Shown here piece after piece: positions 9,269 through 17,656 of a stretch of 42,989 nucleotides of DNA. A program made the translations under genes and the position numbers. Each line of letters starts with the position of its first letter. The stretch's first letter is position 1. Under the pieces are notes generated by a model. The model saw only the letters and a list, made by a program, of their open reading frames with translations. It was not told where the DNA came from and ran no database searches. This stretch comes from Pseudomonadota bacterium (GTDB lineage: Bacteria > Pseudomonadota > Alphaproteobacteria > Rhizobiales > Pleomorphomonadaceae): contig JAGSYV010000029.1 of the NCBI GenBank assembly GCA_018262505.1, positions 1 to 42,989 of the forward strand. The letters run 5' to 3'.

Positions 9269-9523
9269 GGGCTTCCGTTTTCGTGCCCTTCAGGCATATT
9301 CTGGAGTCAACGTGAGATTCGTGCGCCGGCTGTCTTCGGTATGGGCGCATGTCGGGTTGCTGTATTCCGGGGCGGTTTCGGCCGTTTCGGTGTTGCCGGT
9401 CGGCGCATTGTCGCCATCGGCTAAAAAGTGTCGGCCTCGGCGTTTCCGCTCTCGGGCGGTACAAGGGTGGTCGACAACGGTATCGGCACACGCTGTTCCG
9501 CAGCGGCAACCCTGGAGGTCAAG

Positions 9524-10024
9524 ATGACCCTCATCGACGTGCATCCCGAACGAATCGCCAATCCTGTGGATGAGATCGAACTGCTCGCCGCGCAGAACGA
9601 CTGGACGTTCGAGCGCTCGGACGAGGATGAGATCGCCATCTCCATTGCCGGCGACGCTACGGATTACAACGTCGCGGTCAGCTGGCTCTCCGAGATGGAG
9701 GCGCTTCACGTGGCCTGCGCTTTTGACATCAAGGTGCCCGCCACTCGCAAGAACGAGGTGACGAAGCTTCTGGCGCTGGTCAACGAGCAGCTCTGGATCG
9801 GCCATTTCGACATCTGGCAGGCCGAGGGCGTGGTGATGTACCGCAACACGCTGCTGCTCGCCGGCCAGGCCGAGGCGACCTCGGAGCAGATGGAAGCGCT
9901 GATCGAAACGGCGGTCGACACCTGCGAGCGCCACCGTCTCGCCTTCGACTTCGTGGTGCGCGGCGGCCGCAACGCCAAGGAAGCCCTCGACCATGCACTG
10001 CTGGAGACGGTCGGCGAGGCCTGA
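9524..10024 (+). CDS. YbjN domain protein
   Basis: The 166-residue protein matches the YbjN-type sensory-transduction fold family (PF10722), often encoded in alphaproteobacteria near ubiK and proC. Visible features are the N-terminal PVDEIELLAAQNDWTFER segment, NEQLWIGHFDIW about residue 86, and VMYRNTLLLAGQ about residue 102. No catalytic residues are evident. The ATG at 9524 has a GGAGGTC ribosome-binding site 5 bases upstream and decides the start; an in-frame ATG at 9428 has none. A strong terminator follows. The biochemical role of this family is unknown. Confidence 0.82.
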   Translation: MTLIDVHPERIANPVDEIELLAAQNDWTFERSDEDEIAISIAGDATDYNVAVSWLSEMEALHVACAFDIKVPATRKNEVTKLLALVNEQLWIGHFDIWQAEGVVMYRNTLLLAGQAEATSEQMEALIETAVDTCERHRLAFDFVVRGGRNAKEALDHALLETVGEA

Positions 10025-10047
10025 TCGTTCCGCAAGCAATGACTGAA

Positions 10048-10083
10048 AAGGTCCCGGCAGGTTCTGCCGGGACCTTCCTTTTG
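10048..10083 (+). terminator. Intrinsic terminator after the YbjN gene
   Basis: A 13-bp perfect stem (AAGGTCCCGGCAG / CTGCCGGGACCTT) with a 3-nt loop is followed by CCTTTT. It lies 23 bp after the stop codon. Confidence 0.92.
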
Positions 10084-10084
10084 G

Positions 10085-10224
10085 GGAGACCACTTTGTAA
10101 TTCTACTCCGGCGGCCGTCTGACGTGGCCTTCTGTGCTTCCGGTGCTCACGGACCTGAACGTCCGCTCCGGTTCTCGAAAGCCGCGCCAGCCGACTCTTC
10201 GGAGCGAATTTCCAAGCGGTCTCC
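10085..10224 (+). repeat. 140-bp TIR element, copy C
   Basis: The element runs from GGAGACC to GGTCTCC with imperfect terminal inverted repeats and the family core GCTTCCGGTGCTCACG, then GGAC-CTGAAC-GTCC and CTCCGGTTCTCGAA. It begins right after the terminator of the YbjN gene. Confidence 0.85.
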
Positions 10225-10299
10225 GCGACTGCCGCCATCGGCTGACGCAGCGGTCGCTGATATGATAGAGAGCCGCCCTTCGCGAATCCCCTTGAGCCC

Positions 10300-12187
10300 A
10301 TGACCGACGATCCCGATCTCATTCCCGATACCGACGCCGACGACGCCCCGACTACCGAGCTGCCCGAGCTTGAGGATGCGGTGGAGGAGGAGGGCGGCGA
10401 GATCGACCTGTCGACGGCCGAGACCCGGCGCGGCGTCGAGGTGGTGCAGGCGATGGTGCGCCTGTTACCCAACAGCCCCGGCGTCTATCGCATGCTGTCG
10501 GTCTCGGGCGATGTGCTCTATGTCGGCAAGGCCAAGAGCCTCAAGAAGCGGGTGACCAACTACACCCGGCTCGGCCAGTTGCCCACCCGCATCATCCGCA
10601 TGGTGCAGGCGACGGCGGCGATGGAATTCGTCGTCACCAAGACCGAGACGGAAGCGCTGCTCTTGGAGGCGAACCTCATCAAGCAGCTCCGGCCGCGTTT
10701 CAACGTGCTGCTGCGCGACGACAAGAGCTTCCCCTACATCCTGATCACCGGCGACCACGCGGCGCCGCAACTCGTCAAGCATCGCGGCGCCCGCTCGCGC
10801 AAGGGCAGGTTCTTCGGGCCGTTCGCCTCGGCTTCGGCGGTGACGGCGACCATCAACGCCATGCAGAAGGCCTTCCTGATCCGCACCTGCTCGGACGGCG
10901 AGTTCGAGACGCGGACGCGGCCCTGCATGCTCTATCAGATCAAGCGCTGCTCGGCGCCGTGCACCGGCGAGATCGACGCCGCCGGCTATGCCGAGCTGGT
11001 GGCCGGCCGTCTGCCGCGACCGCCTCGCCGCGCTCAGCCACGTGCAGAGCCGGCAGGGCATCAACCCGCAGGGCATCGAGGAAGCCGACGTGTTCGCCGC
11101 CCACCAGGAAGGCGGGCAGACCTGTGTCGAGGTGTTCTTCTTCCGCACCGGCCAGAACTGGGGCAACCACGCCTTCTTCCCCAAGGCCGGCGGGACTGAA
11201 GCCGGCGAAGTGCTGTCCTCGTTCATTGCCCAGTTCTACGACGACAAGCCATGCCCGTCGCTGGTGCTGGTCAGCCATACTTTCGAGGACATGGCGCTGA
11301 TGACGGAGGCGCTCAGCGAGAAAGCGGGCCGCCGGGTCGAGGTGCTGCGTCCGCAGCGCGGCGAGAAGAAGGACGTCGTCGAGCAGGCGGTGCAGAACGC
11401 CCGCGAGGCGCTGGCCCGCCGCATGGCCGACACGTCGAGCCAATTGAAGCTCCTGGAAGGCGTCGGCCGGGTGTTCGGCCTCGCCGAGGTGCCGAAGCGC
11501 ATTGAGGTCTACGACAACGCCCACATCATGGGCTCCAACCCGGTGGGCGGCATGATCGTCGCCGGACCCGGTGGCTTCGTGAAAAACCAGTATCGCAAGT
11601 TCAACATCCGCTCGACCGACATCACGCCCGGCGACGATTTCGGGATGATGCGCGAGGTGATGGAGCGGCGCTTCTCGCGGCTGGTCAAGGAGCACGGCAG
11701 CCGCGCCGAGGCGCCGCGCGACGAGGACGGCTTCGGGCCGTGGCCGGACCTGGTGCTGATCGACGGTGGCGCCGGCCAACTGTCGGCGGTCAAATCGATC
11801 ATCGACGAACTGGGTATCACCGACGTTCCCTTGGTCGGTGTCGCCAAGGGGCCGGACCGTGACGCCGGCCGCGAGCGTTTCTTCGTGCCGGGGCGGCCGG
11901 ACTTCATGCTGCCAACCCGCGACCCGATCCTTTATTTCATCCAGCGGCTACGCGACGAGGCGCATCGCTTCGCCAACGGCAGCCACGCGGTGCGGCGTTC
12001 CAAGCAGATTTCCGAGGGCGGCCTGCAGGAGATCCCCGGCGTCGGCCCGACGCGCAAGCGGGCGCTGCTCAACCACTTCGGCACGCTAAAGGAGATCGAG
12101 CGGGCGGCGCTCACCGATCTCGAAAAGGTCGCCGGCATTTCCGCCACCACGGCCAAGGCCATCCACGACTTCTTCCGCAAGGGGTAG
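10300..12187 (+). pseudogene. uvrC: uvrC with internal deletion and frameshift
   Basis: UvrC makes the dual incision in nucleotide excision repair. The first frame (10300 to about 11015) has the GIY-YIG nuclease domain (NSPGVYRM, then [10 protein letters not shown]) and runs to the CSAPCTGEI region. The second frame (from about 11015) resumes at [12 protein letters not shown] and contains the rest: the RNase H-like domain ([17 protein letters not shown]) and the C-terminal helix-hairpin-helix repeats ([15 protein letters not shown]). About 35 residues expected between these, the UVR motif that contacts UvrB, are absent, and the two parts are in different frames. So the gene has lost roughly 100 bp, not a multiple of three. 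It could be a true null allele, two separately translated parts (an ATG at 10988 opens the second frame), or an assembly error. Confidence 0.88.
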
Positions 12188-12196
12188 GAGGGACCG

Positions 12197-12352
12197 GCGC
12201 CCGATATCGGCCGTTCGTTCCATCCTGCCTGAGGTCCTACGCCTTCGCGTAGGATGACAATTTATGTATATGTTTTCATTGTATAATTCTGTCATCCTAC
12301 GCGAAGGCGTAGGACCTCAGGCCGAAAGGGGCGCGGGGCAGCTATAGGGCGC
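12197..12352. repeat. Palindromic MITE-like element M1
   Basis: Inverted outer ends GCGCCCGATAT and CTATAGGGCGC flank two arms that each carry a hairpin (TCCTACGC-CTTC-GCGTAGGA in the left arm, the mirror image in the right), around an AT-rich core of about 40 bp (AATTTATGTATATG...). It follows uvrC by 9 bp and precedes the convergent DUF1345 gene, so it may also act as a bidirectional terminator. Confidence 0.88.
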
Positions 12353-12370
12353 GGGCGAGTAGCGCGCCCC

Positions 12371-13045
12371 TTACAACAAGCTCGCGCCGACGTTGATGGC
12401 CAGCGCCAGGATGGCGGTGTTGAAGAAGAAGGACAGCACCTCGTGGGCGAGGGCGACGCGGCGGATGCGTGGCGAGGCGATGGCAATGTCGGCTGTCTGT
12501 GCGGCGACGCCGATGGTGAAGGCGAAATAAGCAAAGTCCCAGTAGCCAGGTTCCTTGATGTGGTCGGGAAAAACGAGGCCGGGTCCGCTGCCCTCGCTGA
12601 GATAGTAGTCGTGGGCATAGTGCAGGGTCATGATGGAATGCAGGAACATCCAGCTGATCATGATGGTGATGGCGGCGGCGACCGGGCGCCAGAGCTGGAC
12701 AACCGTTTCCAGCCGCGCCTGATGCAGCTCGGCGCCAATGGCGATGAGGCTCGATAGCGTTGCCGCCACCAACAGGACGATGATGGTCCATTCCCCCTCA
12801 TCGTACAGGGCGGCGCGACGGCGCAACTGGTGAAGGTCCGAGCGGACCATCATCCGCCAGGTGGTGACGAGGTAGAGCAGGACGCCGGCGTCCCAGCCGG
12901 CCAGCATTCGGGTCTGCCATTCAAAGCCGGGCAGCAGCAGGCCGACGGCGGTGCCGACGACGATGCCGACGATCAGGCGTGGCCGCACCCTGAGGACGTG
13001 AAATCCCCGGTGAACGATGGAACGGCGGGACGTGGGGGTAGTCAT
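12371..13045 (-). CDS. DUF1345 membrane protein
   Basis: The 224-residue protein has about five hydrophobic segments and the layout of the DUF1345 family: VLLYLVTTWRMM near residue 58, YDEGEWTI in the middle and the AYFAFTIGVAAQTADI segment near residue 178, which is a family signature. It should sit in the inner membrane. The function of the family is unknown. The ATG at 13045 gives the usual length; an upstream start is possible. It stands alone between element M1 and a repeat at 13195. Confidence 0.85.
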   Translation of the reverse strand: MTTPTSRRSIVHRGFHVLRVRPRLIVGIVVGTAVGLLLPGFEWQTRMLAGWDAGVLLYLVTTWRMMVRSDLHQLRRRAALYDEGEWTIIVLLVAATLSSLIAIGAELHQARLETVVQLWRPVAAAITIMISWMFLHSIMTLHYAHDYYLSEGSGPGLVFPDHIKEPGYWDFAYFAFTIGVAAQTADIAIASPRIRRVALAHEVLSFFFNTAILALAINVGASLL

Positions 13046-13194
13046 GGGGCCTCGCGTGACGATCAGTCTCTCCAGCTTTATCCGGCGCACGGGCAGAAGC
13101 AATTGCCTTCGTGGGAGCGGTGCTTTGGCGATCGTCGCCCATCCCTATGGCAAGAAGGTGTTTTCGTCGAACGCGTTCAGCCGAGGCGGTCGCT

Positions 13195-13297
13195 TAGAGC
13201 AACATGCGTTCTGACGAACGCAGATCGTTGCTCTAGGTTTTTGTTGTCGCATTGTTTTTGCGGAAAACCGGTTTCCACTTTTCCGCACAATGCTCAG
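13195..13297. repeat. Rhizobiales-type double-hairpin intergenic repeat
   Basis: The first hairpin has perfect outer arms TAGAGCAAC/GTTGCTCTA (13195-13235) around an inner stem GCGTTC-TGAC-GAACGC. The second pairs GCATTG...TGCGGAAAA with TTTTCCGCACAATGC around ACCGGTTTCC. Sequences with GGAAAACCGGTTTCCACTTT-like motifs are very frequent between genes in this order. It sits between the DUF1345 gene and the 3' end of the TetR gene. Confidence 0.75.
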
Positions 13298-13866
13298 CTT
13301 CCGCTGCGCGTCTGCTGGACAAGAAAGTCGCGCATCTCCGCCCGCTCCTCGACGGTGACGCCGGTCAGGTCGGCCAGCCAGATGCCGTCCGCCGCGAGGC
13401 GGATGGCGGCGAGCGCCTTGGTGCCGTCGGTGGCGCGATGCCGCTCCTGGCGTGCGCCGACCCAATCCGACCACAGACGTCTCAAGTGCGGGTCGGTCAG
13501 CATGGAAATGGCGAGCGCCGCCCAGACGGCGCCGTTGGTTTCCGGCTCGATGTCGAAGACCGAGTCCAGATAGGCGCGGGTGAAGGCGCCGCGCGGCTCG
13601 GGGGCGGCGGCGATCCGTGTGTCGAGCTGGCGGTCGAGCGCTTCCAGAAGATCGGCGAAGACCGCCGTGATCAGCGCCTGCTTGCTCGGAAAATGATGCA
13701 GCAGGCCGCCCTTGGTGACGCCCGCCGCCTCGGCGACGGCCTGAACGGTGACGGCGGCAAGACCCTGCTCGACGGCCAGTTTCGCCGCGTGATCCAGCAG
13801 GGCACGGTGGACGAGTTCCGGCTGCTTTTTGCGCCGGTAGCCAGTTTCCGGAGAGTCCGTTTCCAT
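13294..13866 (-). CDS. TetR-family transcriptional repressor
   Basis: The 190-residue protein has an N-terminal TetR helix-turn-helix (about residues 37-66, with VAEAAGVTKGGLLHHFPSK) and a variable ligand-binding C-terminal part. It starts 1 bp after the stop codon of the SMR pump gene on the same strand, so the two form an operon in which the pump comes first. The obvious target is the dyad at 14236-14261 just upstream of the pump gene. The arrangement fits a drug- or quat-responsive autorepressor, but the ligand is unknown. Confidence 0.92.
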   Translation of the reverse strand: METDSPETGYRRKKQPELVHRALLDHAAKLAVEQGLAAVTVQAVAEAAGVTKGGLLHHFPSKQALITAVFADLLEALDRQLDTRIAAAPEPRGAFTRAYLDSVFDIEPETNGAVWAALAISMLTDPHLRRLWSDWVGARQERHRATDGTKALAAIRLAADGIWLADLTGVTVEERAEMRDFLVQQTRSGS

Positions 13867-13867
13867 C

Positions 13868-14212
13868 TCAGTGGACCGTGCTGCGCGACATGGTGTTCAG
13901 CACGATGGCGCCCAGCACGATCAGGCTCATGCCGAACAGCGCCCAGGTGTCGAGCGACTGACGAAAGATCAGGAAGCCGATGGCGGCGGTCAGCACGATG
14001 CCGACGCCGCTCCAGATCGCATAGGCGATGGCGAGCGGAATGACCTTCAGCGCCTGCGACAGGAAGAAGAAGGCGCCGGCAAAGCAGATGGCCATCCCCA
14101 AGGTCGGCAGGGTCTTGGAAAACTGCTCGCTCTTCTGAAGCAGGGACGAGCCCGTCACCTCCGAGATGATGGCAAGCGCAAGAAAGCCGTAGGCGGAGAG
14201 GGACGGATTCAT
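13868..14212 (-). CDS. SMR-family multidrug efflux protein (EmrE/QacE-like)
   Basis: The 114-residue protein has four membrane segments and the SMR signature: the essential membrane glutamate is Glu18 (AIISEVTGSSLLQKS), and PLAIAYAIWSGVGIV is the conserved loop and third helix. Family members exchange protons for cationic drugs, quaternary ammonium compounds or guanidinium as a dimer in the inner membrane. The ATG at 14212 was chosen for the normal family length. The gene is directly followed by its TetR regulator. Drug-type and guanidinium-type SMRs cannot be told apart here, but the TetR partner favours the drug type. Confidence 0.92.
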   Translation of the reverse strand: MNPSLSAYGFLALAIISEVTGSSLLQKSEQFSKTLPTLGMAICFAGAFFFLSQALKVIPLAIAYAIWSGVGIVLTAAIGFLIFRQSLDTWALFGMSLIVLGAIVLNTMSRSTVH

Positions 14213-14235
14213 GGGGGGCTCCTGAGATCGGCATG

Positions 14236-14261
14236 AAAGATACCGTATGGTCGGTTTCTTT
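14236..14261. promoter_or_regulatory. Candidate TetR operator
   Basis: An inverted repeat, AAAGATACCG-TATGGT-CGGTTTCTTT, has 10-bp arms with a single mismatch. It lies 24 bp upstream of the SMR start codon, where a repressor would block transcription of the pump-regulator operon. The TACCG...CGGT half-sites are like those of known TetR-family operators. Confidence 0.7.
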
Positions 14262-14422
14262 TCAAGCGATGGCAGGCTTGCAGAATTGGAAGAGACGATG
14301 GTGATGGCATCACGCCACGGTGACCGCAGAACGTTCACCAGTGCGACTTTCAGTCCGCGCCGACCCTTGCCCTCACGGGAACATCGTGCAATGTCTTTGA
14401 CGGATCAACAAATGTCGGCGCT

Positions 14423-15001
14423 ATGAAATTCGTCTGGTCCCTGCCCAACATCCTCACCTATCTCCGTATCGTCGCCGTTCCGGCGGTGGTCGCCGCCTTC
14501 TACATCGAGGGTGACGCCGGGCGCTGGCTGGCCTTTGGCCTGTTCGCCGCGGCGTCGATCACCGACTATTTCGACGGCTATCTGGCCCGTCTGTGGAAGC
14601 AGCAGTCGACGCTCGGTCGCATGCTCGACCCGATCGCCGACAAGCTGCTGGTGTCGGTCTGCCTGTTGGTGCTCACTTATTACGGCACCGTCGGCGGCTT
14701 CTCGCTGTGGGCGGCGGTGATCATCCTGATGCGCGAGATCTTCGTGTCCGGCCTCCGGGAATTCCTCGCCGACCTCAAGGTCAGTGTGCCGGTGAGCCGC
14801 CTTGCCAAGTGGAAGACGACGCTGCAGCTGATCGCCATCGGCATCCTGCTGCTGGGTCCGACTGGCGACAAGCTGGTGAACGGCATCACCGAGCTCGGCA
14901 TTGCCATGCTGTGGACGGCGGCCATCGTCACGCTCTACACCGGCTATGACTACTTCCGCAGTGGCGTCGTCCATCTGATGGAGGAGAGCCATGAGCCGTG
15001 A
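14423..15001 (+). CDS. pgsA: CDP-diacylglycerol--glycerol-3-phosphate 3-phosphatidyltransferase
   Basis: This membrane enzyme makes phosphatidylglycerophosphate, the committed step to phosphatidylglycerol and cardiolipin. The 192-residue product has the full CDP-alcohol phosphotransferase motif: Asp51-Gly52, Ala55-Arg56, Gly65, Asp69 and Asp73. Length and four to five membrane segments fit. The end of the gene overlaps moaD by 11 bp. In related genomes uvrC directly precedes pgsA; here about 2.2 kb (DUF1345, TetR, SMR) lie between them. Confidence 0.96.
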   Translation: MKFVWSLPNILTYLRIVAVPAVVAAFYIEGDAGRWLAFGLFAAASITDYFDGYLARLWKQQSTLGRMLDPIADKLLVSVCLLVLTYYGTVGGFSLWAAVIILMREIFVSGLREFLADLKVSVPVSRLAKWKTTLQLIAIGILLLGPTGDKLVNGITELGIAMLWTAAIVTLYTGYDYFRSGVVHLMEESHEP

Positions 15002-15257
15002 GCCGGTGCTGATCCGCTATTTCGCCTGGGTGCGCGAGCGCATCGGTCTTGCCGAAGAGCAGCTGTCGCTGCCGGAGAGCGTCGTCACGGGGGGCGATCT
15101 GGTCCGTTGGCTGGCCGAGCGCGGCGAGACTTATGCCTTTGCCTTCGAGACGCCCGACACCATTCGCGTCGCCGTCGACCAACTGCATATCGAGCAGGAC
15201 GAGCCGATCGGCGAGGCCCGGGAGATCGCCCTGTTTCCTCCGATGACCGGCGGCTGA
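14991..15257 (+). CDS. moaD: Molybdopterin synthase small subunit
   Basis: MoaD is the ubiquitin-like sulphur carrier of molybdopterin synthase. The 88-residue protein ends in the required Gly-Gly (PPMTGG), the site that MoeB adenylates and that later carries the thiocarboxylate. It begins with the RYFAWVRERIG beta strand and helix typical of MoaD. It overlaps pgsA by 11 bp and its stop overlaps the moaE start (TGATG), so all three are translationally coupled. Confidence 0.95.
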   Translation: MSREPVLIRYFAWVRERIGLAEEQLSLPESVVTGGDLVRWLAERGETYAFAFETPDTIRVAVDQLHIEQDEPIGEAREIALFPPMTGG

Positions 15258-15742
15258 TGGTCATGGCAGCCGTACCGCGCATCATCGTTTGCGTTGGTCC
15301 CGACGATTTCGACGTCGGCGCCGAGATCGACGCCTTGCAGGCCGGCGATCCCGCCGTTGGCGCGGTGACCAGCTTCGTCGGCTATTGCCGCGACGAGGGC
15401 GGCCGTCTCGCGGCGCTGGAACTGGAGTATTATCCCGGCATGGCCGAGGCGGAGATCGGCCGCGTCGTCAAGGAGGCCGTCGCCCGCTGGCCGCTTCTTG
15501 CCGTCACCGTCATCCATCGCGGCGGCCGCATCAAGCCGGGTGAGCGAATCGTGCTGGTCGCGGTGTCCTCAAGCCACCGCGAAGCCGCCTTTGCCGCCTG
15601 CGACTACGTGATGGACTTCCTCAAGACGCGCGCCCCCTTCTGGAAGAAGGAACACCTGGCCGAGGGAACCAACGGCGGTTGGGTTGCGGCCAAGGCCGAC
15701 GACGATAAGCGGGCCGATCGGTGGAAAAGCAAGACGGACTGA
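15257..15742 (+). CDS. moaE: Molybdopterin synthase catalytic subunit
   Basis: With MoaD, this enzyme turns precursor Z (cPMP) into molybdopterin. The 161-residue product has SFVGYCRDEGG (39-49), the VIHRGGRIKPGE segment (85-96), and the catalytic lysines corresponding to Lys123 (FLKTRAPF) and Lys130 (FWKKEHL). I chose the ATG at 15257, coupled to the moaD stop; a second ATG two codons later is also possible. No other molybdenum cofactor genes are nearby. Confidence 0.95.
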   Translation: MVMAAVPRIIVCVGPDDFDVGAEIDALQAGDPAVGAVTSFVGYCRDEGGRLAALELEYYPGMAEAEIGRVVKEAVARWPLLAVTVIHRGGRIKPGERIVLVAVSSSHREAAFAACDYVMDFLKTRAPFWKKEHLAEGTNGGWVAAKADDDKRADRWKSKTD

Positions 15743-15757
15743 TTGCCGTTTGAGAAG

Positions 15758-15912
15758 GGCGCTTGATGATTCCCTCGCGCCTCTTTCGGCCTGAGGTCCT
15801 GCGCCTTAGCGCAGGATGACAATCTATCCATATGTTTTTTCTATATAATCTGTCATCCTCTGCGCAGGCAGAGGACCTCAGGCAGAATGAAGCGATTGGC
15901 CGATATCGCGCT
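15758..15912. repeat. Palindromic MITE-like element M2
   Basis: The left-arm hairpin is TCCTGCGC-CTTA-GCGCAGGA and the right-arm hairpin is TCCTCTGC-GCAG-GCAGAGGA, so the stems differ but each pairs. The core is AATCTATCCATATG followed by a T-run and TATATAATC. The outer end reads CCGATATCGCGCTCAAG. It begins 16 bp after moaE. Confidence 0.85.
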
Positions 15913-15913
15913 C

Positions 15914-16206
15914 AAGGCACGCAAGCGAGCCTTATACGACCCTCAGTGATCAGTGACGTCTCGTCCTGAGGTCCTCTGCCTGCGCAGAGGATGACAGATT
16001 TATATTTATCAGCAAATACTTAGTCGTTTTTTGCTTCCCATCAAGCGTCATCAACTCTGTTGAGCAATGAGGTCTCTCAGCTTTGCGGACGGCAGGTCGA
16101 CAACGGCACCAGCGTTCTGGCAACTTATTGATACATATATATAATTATGTCATCCTCGCGCAGGCGAGGACCTCAGGACGAGGACGCGCGCAGGCTGATA
16201 TCAGTC
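15914..16206. repeat. Palindromic MITE-like element M2b (long core)
   Basis: A left arm (CCTGAGGTCCTCTGCCTGCG, 15964 on) and a right arm (GTCATCCTCGCG...CCTCAGGACGAG, up to the outer end GATATCAGTC) enclose a core of about 150 bp. The segment from about 15885 to 16046 is repeated in reverse orientation at 17353-17530, so the gene between them is bracketed by inverted repeats. Confidence 0.8.
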
Positions 16207-16274
16207 TCCCGCTCTGTTCGAAACCTTTCAAAACACCCATACTGCCCGCTCAACGCTCAGGACACGGACACCCA

Positions 16275-17264
16275 ATGACCATCAACACTGCCATGTGCGC
16301 CTGGGGCATGTCGGGCCGGGAATTTCATGCGCCGCTGCTCCAAGCCGAGCCGCGCCTCCGCCTCACCACCCTCCTGCGCCGCTCCGGCCCCGATGGCAGC
16401 GAGCCCTCTGGCGTCACCTCAGTTTCCGACTTCCAGGCGATCCTCGACGATCCCGCCACCCAACTCGTCGTCGTCAACACGCCCAACGAGCTGCATTTCC
16501 CCATGGCGAGCGCCGCGCTCGCCGCCGGCAAGCACGTGGTGCTGGAAAAGCCCATCACCGTCACGGAGAGCGACGCCCGCGCCCTGACCGCGCAAGCCCA
16601 TGCAGCCGGCCGCATCCTCGCCGTGTTCCACAACCGCCGACTCGACGCCGACTTCCTGACGCTGAAGCGCCACCTCGACAGCGGCGACCTCGGCGATCTC
16701 GTCGAGCTGGAATGGCACTACGACCGCTACCGCGCGATCGTCACCCACAAGCGGTGGAAGGAGGACGACCTGCCCGGCGCCGGCACCTGGTTCGACCTCG
16801 GCATCCACCTGGTCGACGGCATGCTCAACCTGTTCGGCCCGCCGCAGTCGGTCGCCGCCGACATGGATTCCCTGCGCCGCCCCGGCGCCGCCCCCGATTA
16901 CTTCCATGTGCGCTTCCGCTACCCCGGCCACCGCGTGCGGCTCAGCTCCAGCACCTTCGTCCGCGAGCCGGGACCGGTGATCATCGCCCACGGCAGGAAG
17001 GGCTCGCTGATCATCCCGCATGAGAGCACCTACCGCGAAGGCGAGCCGCCAACGGCTCTCCTGCATACCGAACTCTCCGGCTCGGTGGTGCGCGAGCGCG
17101 TGCCGCTCGAGCCCGCCCGTCACGAAGAGTTCTACCGCAACGTCGTCGACGCCATCGCCGGCACGCAGCCCCTCGCCTTCGGCCCGGAGGGCGCCACGGC
17201 AGCGCTTGCGCTCATCCACCGCGCCATCGAAGCGGCACGGCAACCAGTCCTGAGTTGTGCCTAG
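16275..17264 (+). CDS. Gfo/Idh/MocA-family oxidoreductase
   Basis: The 329-residue protein has an N-terminal Rossmann fold (WGMSGREFHAP near residue 10), the EKP motif of the family at 91-93 with catalytic Lys92, and the second signature GTWFDLGIHLVD with Asp174 and His178. Such enzymes oxidise or reduce sugars and related polyols with NAD(P). The closest general type is the YdgJ/YhhX group. The first glycine pattern is unusual (CAWGMSG where the family normally has GxGxSG). I used the ATG at 16275. The gene stands alone, bracketed by palindromic elements, and the substrate cannot be inferred. Confidence 0.88.
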   Translation: MTINTAMCAWGMSGREFHAPLLQAEPRLRLTTLLRRSGPDGSEPSGVTSVSDFQAILDDPATQLVVVNTPNELHFPMASAALAAGKHVVLEKPITVTESDARALTAQAHAAGRILAVFHNRRLDADFLTLKRHLDSGDLGDLVELEWHYDRYRAIVTHKRWKEDDLPGAGTWFDLGIHLVDGMLNLFGPPQSVAADMDSLRRPGAAPDYFHVRFRYPGHRVRLSSSTFVREPGPVIIAHGRKGSLIIPHESTYREGEPPTALLHTELSGSVVRERVPLEPARHEEFYRNVVDAIAGTQPLAFGPEGATAALALIHRAIEAARQPVLSCA

Positions 17265-17266
17265 CG

Positions 17267-17462
17267 GAGCCCTATATCGGCCCCTCGCCCCATCCTGCCC
17301 GAGATCCACCTTGAATTCGCGCGTGAATTCAAGCCCGCCTGCGCAGAGGATGACGTTTGATAGGGAGCGAAAATCGGCTAAGTATCTGCTTATAAATATA
17401 AATCTGTCATCCTATGCGCAGGCAGAGGACCTCAGGACGAGACGTCAATGAGGGGCGTATAA
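17267..17462. repeat. Palindromic element M3 (variant with a GAATTC stem)
   Basis: The left arm starts CCCTATATCGGCCC, but its hairpin is replaced by CTTGAATTCGCGCGTGAATTCAAG. The core has GATAGGGAGCGAAAATCGG and CTAAGTATCTGC; the right arm is normal. The same variant occurs in M5 at 17657-17848. Confidence 0.8.
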
Positions 17463-17478
17463 GGCTCGCTTGCGTGCC

Positions 17479-17636
17479 TTGAGCGCGATATCGACCGATC
17501 GCTTCATTCTGCCTGAGGTCCTCTGCCTTCGCAGAGGATGACAATTTATCTATATGTTTTTATTGTATAATTTACTGTCATCCTGCGCGCAGGCGCAGGA
17601 CCTCGGGCCGAAAAGGGCACGGGGGAAATATAGGCC
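17479..17636. repeat. Palindromic MITE-like element M4
   Basis: The left hairpin is TCCTCTGC-CTTC-GCAGAGGA and the right is TCCTGCGC-GCAG-GCGCAGGA. The core is AATTTATCTATATG followed by a T-run and TGTATAATTTAC. The outer left end GCGCGATATCGACC is shared with the end of M2 in reverse. Confidence 0.85.
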
Positions 17637-17656
17637 GCTGGCTGTGCTCGGAAACC

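Noticed and set aside
9269..9523. A possible small gene in the ubiK-ybjN gap
   Set aside because: The plus-strand frame there overlaps ubiK and has no ribosome-binding site or recognisable motif. The gap appears to hold only regulatory sequence.
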